Origin: Leminorella richardii
GTDB taxonomy: Bacteria; Pseudomonadota; Gammaproteobacteria; Enterobacterales; Enterobacteriaceae
DNA: 64,000 nucleotides
Assembly (NCBI RefSeq): GCF_900478135.1
Contig: NZ_LS483470.1
Coordinates: 1,043,501 to 1,107,500 of the forward strand
Direction of reading: 5' to 3'
Below, in pieces: positions 60,630-64,000 of the stretch. Position numbers and translations under genes: made by a program. A model generated the notes under the pieces. It ran no database searches, was not told where the DNA came from, and saw nothing but the letters and a program-made list of their open reading frames with translations. How positions within the stretch are numbered: position 1 is the stretch's first letter; every line of letters starts with the position of its first letter.

Positions 60630-61610
60630 ATGTCACAGCAAGTACAGCTTACTGCAACAGTTCAGGAATCACAGCTCGGTCAGAGATTAGATCAGGCATT
60701 GGCCGAATTGTTCCCCGATTATTCACGATCTCGTATAAAAGAATGGATCTTGGAAGAGCGCGTGTCGGTTAACGGCCAGATTATCTCCAAGCCGAAAGAA
60801 AAAGTGCTTGGCGGGGAGTGTATCTTAGTCGATGCGCTGATAGAAGAGGAAACGCGTTGGGAGCCTCAGGATATCGCTCTGAATATCGTCTATGAAGATG
60901 ATGACATTATCGTTATCAACAAGCCGCGCGATCTGGTTGTGCACCCTGGCGCGGGCAATCCTGATGGCACAGTGCTGAATGCGCTTTTGCATCACTATCC
61001 AGCCATTGCCGACGTGCCGAGAGCCGGCATTGTGCACCGTTTGGATAAGGATACTACGGGTCTGATGGTGGTAGCGAAAAACGTACCCGCCCAGACTCGT
61101 CTGGTAGAGGCGCTTCAGGCACGGGAAATTACCCGTGAGTATGAGGCCGTAGCGATCGGTATTATGGCCGGTGGTGGTACAGTAGATGCCGCGATTGCTC
61201 GTCACCCGACCAAGCGTACCCATATGTCAGTTTACCCAATGGGAAAACCGGCAGTGACTCACTATCGCATTATGGAGCGCTTTCGTGCCCATACCCGCCT
61301 GCGCCTGCGTTTAGAGACCGGCAGAACGCACCAGATTCGTGTGCACATGGCGCATATCAGCCACCCTCTGGTGGGCGATCCGCTGTATGGCGGTCGTCCT
61401 CGTCCGCCAAAAGGCGCGTCTGAAGCCTTTATTCAGCAGCTTCGCAACTTCGACCGTCAGGCGCTGCACGCGACAATGCTGCGTTTGTATCATCCCATTA
61501 GTGGTGAACTGATGGAGTGGCACGCGCCGCTGCCCGATGACATGGTGGAACTGGTTGCTGCACTGCGTGAAGATACTGAACAGTTTAAAGACCAACTGGA
61601 CTGGACATGA
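60630..61610 (+). CDS. rluD: 23S rRNA pseudouridine synthase RluD
   Basis: Makes pseudouridines 1911, 1915 and 1917 in helix 69. 326 residues: an N-terminal S4 domain (QRLDQALAELFPDYSRSRIKEWI) and the catalytic domain with nucleophile D139 (IVHRLDKDTTGLMVVAK); LETGRTHQIRVHMAHISHP is the family motif. Its stop overlaps the pgeF start by 4 bp. Confidence 0.97.
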   Translation: MSQQVQLTATVQESQLGQRLDQALAELFPDYSRSRIKEWILEERVSVNGQIISKPKEKVLGGECILVDALIEEETRWEPQDIALNIVYEDDDIIVINKPRDLVVHPGAGNPDGTVLNALLHHYPAIADVPRAGIVHRLDKDTTGLMVVAKNVPAQTRLVEALQAREITREYEAVAIGIMAGGGTVDAAIARHPTKRTHMSVYPMGKPAVTHYRIMERFRAHTRLRLRLETGRTHQIRVHMAHISHPLVGDPLYGGRPRPPKGASEAFIQQLRNFDRQALHATMLRLYHPISGELMEWHAPLPDDMVELVAALREDTEQFKDQLDWT

Positions 61611-62338
61611 TCCCGCTAATTTATCCTGAGTGGCAGGGGCCAGCGAACGTTAAGGCGCTGGCGACAACGCGAATAGGCGGCGTTAGTCCGCCGCCTTATG
61701 AGTCGCTAAACGTGGGCGATCACGTCGATGATTCACCGCTAAACGTGACTGAAAATCGTCGGCGCTTGGGTGAGCAGTTAGGTTCATCGATTGAGATTGG
61801 CTGGCTCTCTCAGGTACACGGCACTGACGTTTTGTCGATGGACGCTTATCGCGCCGCCGATAACTGTGCCGATGCGTCCTATAGCTGTTTGCCAGAAAAG
61901 GCCTGTGCGGTAATGACGGCAGACTGTTTACCAGTGCTGTTTTGTTCCGTCCATGGCAATGAAGTCGCTGCCGCTCATGCTGGATGGCGAGGCCTTCAAA
62001 GCGGCGTTTTAGAGCGAACTCTTGAACGTTTCAACGCGCGGCCGGGAGAAGTGATGGCCTGGCTTGGGCCAGCGATAGGGCCAGAATGCTTTGAAGTTGG
62101 TGCGGAAGTGCGGGATGCCTTTATGGATATTGATCCTCAGGCCGCTTTGGCGTTTCAGCCCCGTGGAAATAAATATCTGGCGGATATCTACCTTCTTGCT
62201 CGCCAGCGTCTCATCGCTGCCGGAGTTGAAAAAATTTACGGCGGAACTTACTGCACAGTAAGCCAACCTGAACTATTTTTTTCCTATCGGCGTGAAAAAA
62301 CGACCGGCAGGATGGTGAGTCTTATTTGGTTCGAGTAA
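61607..62338 (+). CDS. pgeF: PgeF/YfiH, peptidoglycan editing factor
   Basis: 243 residues of the multicopper-oxidase-like (DUF152) family, with the zinc ligands in MTADCLPVLFCS and AAAHAGWRGLQSGV. Removes L-Ser from misloaded UDP-MurNAc peptides in E. coli; relatives act on purine nucleosides. Overlaps rluD by 4 bp and lies before clpB. Confidence 0.93.
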   Translation: MIPLIYPEWQGPANVKALATTRIGGVSPPPYESLNVGDHVDDSPLNVTENRRRLGEQLGSSIEIGWLSQVHGTDVLSMDAYRAADNCADASYSCLPEKACAVMTADCLPVLFCSVHGNEVAAAHAGWRGLQSGVLERTLERFNARPGEVMAWLGPAIGPECFEVGAEVRDAFMDIDPQAALAFQPRGNKYLADIYLLARQRLIAAGVEKIYGGTYCTVSQPELFFSYRREKTTGRMVSLIWFE

Positions 62339-62383
62339 TCGCCTGACAGAACGACTGACTGTTAATCTGTCGTTTCCTCATAG

Positions 62384-62409
62384 CGTCAGGCAGAGAGCTG
62401 CCTGACGCA
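62384..62409. other. Inverted repeat between pgeF and clpB
   Basis: GCGTCAGGCA (62384-62393) and TGCCTGACGC (62400-62409), 10-bp stem, 6-nt loop. No U-tract either way, so it is likely a weak terminator for rluD-pgeF or an mRNA end protector. Confidence 0.5.
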
Positions 62410-62470
62410 CTAGTGTTAAAAAATCTCTCCATTCTGTGACTGATGTTGATAAAAATATATTGACTTTAGT

Positions 62471-62500
62471 CTTGAAAACCGCCTTGCCAGCCTCATCTAT
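62471..62500 (+). promoter_or_regulatory. Sigma32 heat-shock promoter of clpB
   Basis: CTTGAAA (62471-62477), 13-bp spacer, CCTCATCTAT (62491-62500). It matches the sigma32 consensus CTTGAAA / CCCCATNT and lies about 40 bp before the clpB start. Confidence 0.88.
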
Positions 62501-62544
62501 ACGACATAGCAACATTGCTAACCCTATTTTTCTCTGGAGGTGTT

Positions 62545-64000
62545 ATGCGTCTAGATCGTTTAACCAGTAAGTTTCAACTCGCTTTGGCCGATGCTCAATC
62601 ATTAGCGCTGGGGCGTGATAATCAGTTTATTGAACCTATCCATTTAATGAGCGCGCTGCTAGCGCAGGAAGGGGGCAGCATTCGTCCTCTGCTGACGTCC
62701 GCGGGTGTTGACGTTAATCGTCTGCGTAATGATTTGAACGATGCGCTAAGCCGTACCGTTCAGGTTGAAGGGGCCGGTGGTGACGTTCAGCCGTCCAATG
62801 AGCTTATCCGCATGCTGAACCTGTGCGACAAGCTGGCGCAGAAGCGCAGCGACAAGTTCATTTCTTCGGAGCTGTTTATTCTTGCCGCGCTGGAAGAGCG
62901 CGGGCAGCTGGCTGACCTACTTAAGAAAGCAGGGGCTGTGGAAAGTAAAGTCAGCCAGGCGATTGACCAAATGAGGGGAGGAGATAACGTGGACGACGCC
63001 AGTGCAGAAGACCAGCGTCAGGCGCTGAAGAAATATACTGTCGATATGACCGAGCGTGCAGAGCAGGGTAAACTCGATCCGGTTATCGGTCGTGATGAAG
63101 AAATTCGCCGGACTATTCAGGTACTACAGCGTCGTACTAAAAACAACCCTGTGTTGATCGGTGAGCCCGGTGTTGGTAAAACCGCTATTGTTGAAGGTCT
63201 GGCTCAGCGAATTGTTAACGGTGAAGTGCCCGAAGGCTTGAAAAACAAGCGGGTGTTGGCGCTGGACATGGGGGCTTTGATTGCTGGCGCAAAGTATCGC
63301 GGCGAGTTCGAAGAGCGTCTAAAGGGAGTTTTAAACGATCTGGCCAAGCAGGAAGGCAGCGTTATTCTGTTTATTGACGAACTGCACACTATGGTCGGTG
63401 CCGGTAAGGGCGACGGCGCAATGGACGCGGGCAACATGCTTAAGCCAGCTTTGGCGCGGGGCGAGCTGCACTGCGTTGGGGCAACAACCCTAGATGAATA
63501 TCGTCAGTATATTGAAAAAGATGCGGCGCTGGAGCGGCGCTTCCAGAAAGTTTACGTAGCGGAGCCGACAGTGGAAGACACTATCGCTATTCTGCGCGGT
63601 TTGAAGGAGCGCTATGAGCTACACCACCACGTACAGATTACCGATCCGGCTATCGTTGCGGCTGCGACCCTGTCCCATCGCTATATTTCGGACAGACAGT
63701 TGCCGGACAAAGCCATTGACCTGATCGATGAAGCCGCTTCCAGCATCCGTATGCAGATGGACTCCAAGCCTGAGTCGCTGGATCGCCTCGATCGACGCAT
63801 AATCCAGTTAAAACTGGAACAGCAGGCGCTGCTTAAGGAGTCCGATGACGCCAGTAAAAAGCGCCTTGATATGCTGAATGAAGAGCTTGAGCAAAAAGAG
63901 CGCGAATATTCTGAATTGGAAGAAGAGTGGAAAGCGGAAAAGGCCGCAGTGTCTGGTACGCAAAGCATTAAAGCCGAGTTAGAACAGGCCAAAACAACGC
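62545..64000 (+). CDS. clpB: ClpB disaggregase (partial, C-terminus outside window)
   Basis: AAA+ protein disaggregase that works with DnaK. About 485 of some 857 residues are visible. N-domain (MRLDRLTSKFQLALADAQS), linker, first ATPase domain with Walker A GEPGVGKTAIVEG, Walker B VILFIDELHTMVGAGK and sensor GATTLDEYRQY, then the start of the coiled-coil middle domain (LDRRIIQLKLEQQALLKE). TGGAGG lies 4 nt upstream of the ATG. ClpV of type VI secretion is excluded by the neighbours and the standard N-domain. Confidence 0.97.
   Translation, partial: MRLDRLTSKFQLALADAQSLALGRDNQFIEPIHLMSALLAQEGGSIRPLLTSAGVDVNRLRNDLNDALSRTVQVEGAGGDVQPSNELIRMLNLCDKLAQKRSDKFISSELFILAALEERGQLADLLKKAGAVESKVSQAIDQMRGGDNVDDASAEDQRQALKKYTVDMTERAEQGKLDPVIGRDEEIRRTIQVLQRRTKNNPVLIGEPGVGKTAIVEGLAQRIVNGEVPEGLKNKRVLALDMGALIAGAKYRGEFEERLKGVLNDLAKQEGSVILFIDELHTMVGAGKGDGAMDAGNMLKPALARGELHCVGATTLDEYRQYIEKDAALERRFQKVYVAEPTVEDTIAILRGLKERYELHHHVQITDPAIVAAATLSHRYISDRQLPDKAIDLIDEAASSIRMQMDSKPESLDRLDRRIIQLKLEQQALLKESDDASKKRLDMLNEELEQKEREYSELEEEWKAEKAAVSGTQSIKAELEQAKTT

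Noticed and set aside
62339..62470. Possible small RNA (RyfD-like) between pgeF and clpB
   Set aside because: Only a plain inverted repeat is seen, with no U-tract or promoter on either strand that I could support.
62545..64000. ClpV of a type VI secretion system
   Set aside because: Next to rluD-pgeF, with a sigma32 promoter and standard ClpB N-domain; no other secretion genes nearby.

Overview
This is a chromosomal segment of a member of the Enterobacterales. The backbone has the gene neighbourhoods familiar from E. coli and its relatives: crr-ptsI-ptsH-cysK, cysZ/zipA-ligA-ypeB, the valine/lysine tRNA block beside gltX, iaaA-gsiABCD, yqaB-yqaA-gshA-micA-luxS, yfjD/ypjD/ffh, rpsP-rimM-trmD-rplS, and bamD/rluD-pgeF-clpB. 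Blocks that are apart in E. coli sit together here, and several genes are not E. coli core genes (a CpxRA-like pair next to macAB, a Tat-exported aminotransferase, an amidohydrolase/M20 pair). I therefore place it outside Escherichia but do not name a genus. No phage, insertion sequence or CRISPR array was seen.

Layout. 1-4.6 kb: macB (cut by the left edge) and macA, divergent from a CpxR/CpxA-like two-component system whose regulator has a one-base frameshift. 4.7-8.9 kb: crr, ptsI, ptsH and cysK on the minus strand. 9.2-23.1 kb: an AT-rich polysaccharide island on the plus strand, lying between cysK and cysZ. It starts with a sigma70 promoter and a JUMPstart/ops (RfaH) element, followed by wzz, gnu, neuD, neuB, neuA, neuC, a family 52-type sialyltransferase, wzx, wzy, two GT2 glycosyltransferases, a UDP-galactopyranose-mutase-like flavoprotein and galE. 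Together these make CMP-sialic acid, start the O unit on GalNAc-PP-undecaprenol, and assemble, flip and polymerise a sialylated O antigen. 23.1-30 kb: cysZ, an ERIC-type repeat, zipA, ligA, ypeB, tRNA-Val x3 and tRNA-Lys, gltX, tRNA-Ala. 30-38.5 kb: a peptide/glutathione operon on the minus strand (iaaA, gsiA, gsiB, gsiC, gsiD, a P1/DmpA peptidase, an M55 D-aminopeptidase). 39-43.8 kb: mntH under a Fur-like box, chaA, pagP, yqaB, yqaA. 43.9-48.3 kb: gshA, the antisense sRNA micA with a sigma-E-type promoter, luxS, then yfjD and ypjD on the minus strand. 48.5-56.1 kb: ffh, the MurNAc recycling genes murR-murQ-murP with a CRP site, and a divergent M20 peptidase/amidohydrolase pair. 56.2-64 kb: rpsP-rimM-trmD-rplS, the Tat-exported aminotransferase, bamD, rluD, pgeF and clpB (cut by the right edge) behind a sigma32 promoter.

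The most striking feature is the sialic-acid island. Conserved protein sequence continues across 16 single-base frame changes in neuB, neuA, the sialyltransferase, wzx, wzy, one glycosyltransferase and galE, while the flanking core genes show only one (the response regulator). Between these indels I saw no independent nonsense codons. This fits either sequencing or assembly error in AT-rich DNA or very recent inactivation. I report these genes as full-length loci with the breaks marked.
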